From contig JAICXZ010000145.1 of NCBI GenBank assembly GCA_025934475.1, positions 1 through 7,314 on the forward strand: a stretch of 7,314 bases of DNA, written 5' to 3'. A program made the position numbers and the translations under genes. The DNA comes from Mucilaginibacter sp. (GTDB taxonomy: Bacteria; Bacteroidota; Bacteroidia; Sphingobacteriales; Sphingobacteriaceae). Of the stretch, positions 6,301 to 7,314 are shown one piece after another (position 1 is the first letter of the stretch; every line of letters starts with the position of its first letter). The notes below the pieces were generated by a model. That model made no database searches. It was not told where the DNA came from and saw nothing but the letters and a program-made list of their open reading frames with translations.

Positions 6301-7314
6301 TCGACGAAGAGACCGGCGATAAGCTATACAATCGTTTTTACCAGGAGAAACAAAACAGCAAACAGGCCAAGGGCGGCTTCGGTATCGGTCTGTTCCTGGC
6401 GAAGAGCTTTGTTGAATACCATAAGGGAACAATCGACTATAAAAGTAATCCGGATACCGGGACTATCTTTTCAATCACTCTGTTAAAAGGTCATGCTCAT
6501 TTCTCCGGTGATGAAATGACAGAAAAGCAAACTATTGACTCAACTCTGCTGAAAGAGCTGATCGAGGACGAGACCATGGCTAATACTTCTGCAGAAGAGG
6601 CTAACGAGCTATTGGCTGAATCGGATTTGAGTGCCGAATTGCAGTCGATGCTGATTATCGATGACAACAAAGACTTCCGGGAATACTTAAAACAGTTGTT
6701 TAAGATCGATTATCGTGTTTACGATGCTTCAGATGGCCCCACCGGTCTCAAAATGATTAAGCAGGTTTTGCCTGAGATCATTATCAGCGATGTGATGATG
6801 GAAGGCATGACCGGCATCGAATTGTGCGCAGCCGTTAGGGAGGACATGGAGATAAGTCACATACCTTTTATCCTGCTTACGTCCAGTTCATCATCCGAGA
6901 TTAAACTGAAGGGCCTGGAAGGTGGCGCCGACGATTACATCAGCAAGCCATTTGACAAAGATATTTTAAGAGCCCGGGTGGCCGGTTTGCTGAAGAGCAA
7001 GAACAACCTGCAAAAGTATTTCCACAACGAAATTACCCTCAACCGGAACCCGCATAAGATATCTATCGAATATAAATCGTTTCTGGATAATTGTATCACC
7101 GTTGTCGAGAGTCATCTAACCGACCCAAACTTCAATTTACAGATATTGGCATCCGAGCTTAATATTTCTCATTCGGGTCTGTACAAAAAGATCAAGTTTA
7201 TTTCGGGGCAGTCGGCCAGCAATTTTATCCGCTCGATAAGATTGCGTAAAGCGGCTAATCTATTTATCCATACAGATTATAACATCCTCGAAACGGCCTA
7301 CATGGTCGGCATTA
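3324..7314 (+). CDS. Hybrid two-component system (HTCS) sensor-kinase/AraC regulator, C-terminus cut by window edge
   Basis: A one-protein signalling pathway: periplasmic sensing, phosphorelay and transcription control. The first 1330 codons are present. A signal peptide (about 1-22, ending GFA) precedes 14 propeller-type repeats (residues 43-660), probably two seven-bladed sensor propellers. A Y_Y_Y domain (about 700-782) and one membrane helix (788-806) follow. The kinase has H845 in SHEFRTPL, N960 in the N box, D988-TGCG and G1017-G-F-G-I-G1022, so it looks active. The receiver (about 1110-1222) has D1113/D1114, phosphoacceptor D1156, T1186 and K1208. An AraC-type DNA-binding domain starts near 1260 and is cut in its second helix-turn-helix (AYMVGI), leaving perhaps 30-40 residues outside. 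HTCS proteins usually control neighbouring polysaccharide-utilisation loci by binding a glycan fragment; no SusC/SusD genes are visible here. ATG at 3330 is an alternative start. The gene is divergent from the exopolysaccharide operon. Confidence 0.97.
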   Translation, partial: MGMFTKLKATAVFLMCWIPGFAQVWQNTPPGRLETSNLVISRYSILDGLPSKNATTVIKSRSGFIWVGTENGLCKFDGYTFKTFTNKKGDSTSISNNYVNALAEDSKGRIWVGTMDGLNVFDPNTEKFTRCYHKDANRGSISNDKIWSLLADSHGRVWIGTDNGFNQYIEKSHSFQNYLPDASNPFAMKGKSVNAIIEDGNNLWLANWGEGLNKYDTKSGYFYNYKQAFPASDRNPNDLWAVAKSNDGKIWVGSYWKGLFEFDPLTGKFQHFENPLNPQRPVFTLLNLKGNTLLVGDSETFWWFNTAAKTWEKVTGVDNDPHGHAYMDEIGLVWISSKNGLSKIDHRQNKFEYYAFNERYRIVTSMLIRDSVIWLGADKGLIKFDFKNKTIKTYQHSADPGSLGNDQVRKIYSDPSGKLWVLTEYGFDEFDNASGKFKHHFHHSNLGRLFNEDVFRDIAQIESGVYGLATDAGFKIFNSKTGAFTHYYNSDNDKSGLSNNHVSCLLKDRDNQIWIGTNGGGLNRFDPKTRKFKVYLSGDREKGGISDNTINSLFLDSKGGIWVCTPQGLDKYDKSKDSFIAYTQDNGFSGNVFNYAAEDKLGNIWVTTEKGVSCFNPQNNKIDNFDEADGVFGNSFIDRDRAGNIYLAGETGFGFLNPSKLVRNLTVPPVYLTDFQVFNKSISPSVKGPLKENLNIADQITLKYDQSVFSIGFVALNYTLPGKNQYAYILEGFDKKWNYVGTQRKATYTNLDPGTYTFRVKAANNDGVWNNTGKSITIVITPPWYKTWLAYCLYVLAGMGIITAYIKYREHEAGMKYEIKLAHLRGEQEKELNERKLSFFTNVSHEFRTPLTLIINPLKEALYKEGEVDASGLSIVYRNAKRLLSLVDQLLLFRKAEAGAEKLKVERLNIVDLCKEVFLCFSHQAKLKSIRFNFISSTDNLEMFVDREKIEIVLFNLISNAMKFTPQEGEITLSIAEEDDDVIIRVKDTGCGIDEETGDKLYNRFYQEKQNSKQAKGGFGIGLFLAKSFVEYHKGTIDYKSNPDTGTIFSITLLKGHAHFSGDEMTEKQTIDSTLLKELIEDETMANTSAEEANELLAESDLSAELQSMLIIDDNKDFREYLKQLFKIDYRVYDASDGPTGLKMIKQVLPEIIISDVMMEGMTGIELCAAVREDMEISHIPFILLTSSSSSEIKLKGLEGGADDYISKPFDKDILRARVAGLLKSKNNLQKYFHNEITLNRNPHKISIEYKSFLDNCITVVESHLTDPNFNLQILASELNISHSGLYKKIKFISGQSASNFIRSIRLRKAANLFIHTDYNILETAYMVGI

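Noticed and set aside
5951..6331. Minus-strand serine-rich open frame of 126 codons
   Set aside because: Antisense to the HTCS kinase domain; the serine-rich composition is typical of a reverse-strand shadow.

Overview
The window reads as chromosomal DNA from a member of the Bacteroidota, most likely a soil or freshwater Sphingobacteriaceae-type organism (Mucilaginibacter/Pedobacter-like). The main reason is a complete-looking hybrid two-component system (HTCS: periplasmic propeller sensor, kinase, receiver and AraC DNA-binding region in one chain), an architecture largely confined to this phylum. Weak or absent Shine-Dalgarno sequences and the moderate GC content fit. The genus is a guess.

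Layout. The left part (positions 1-2876) is a tight minus-strand operon of three genes, read right to left: a stand-alone CheY-like receiver (2508-2876), a membrane-anchored HEAT-repeat protein (1375-2481, apparent TTG start), and a processive family-2 glycosyltransferase (1-1378) that runs off the left edge close to its natural C-terminus. The last two overlap by an ATGA stop/start. The middle (2877-3323) is a 447-bp divergent intergenic region with no convincing gene. It holds an AT-rich block with an inverted repeat, a direct repeat and a weak promoter-like match, plus a hairpin in the leader of the right-hand gene. The right part (3324-7314) is one very large plus-strand HTCS gene that leaves the right edge inside its AraC helix-turn-helix.

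How the genes may work together. The glycosyltransferase has the synthase layout of PgaC/IcaA/BcsA-type enzymes, which polymerise a beta-linked polysaccharide and export it across the inner membrane. The receiver has no output domain, so it probably acts by protein contact. The HEAT protein, with one N-terminal membrane anchor and a cytoplasmic alpha-helical repeat scaffold, lies between them in the operon and is a reasonable candidate for the connecting piece. The inference is a phosphorylation-controlled exopolysaccharide synthase. The HTCS senses a ligand in the periplasm through 14 propeller blades and controls transcription. Its target could be a polysaccharide locus to the right of the window, or the divergent exopolysaccharide operon itself; the sequence does not decide between these.

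The window contains no RNA genes, insertion sequences, CRISPR arrays or phage features that I can recognise.
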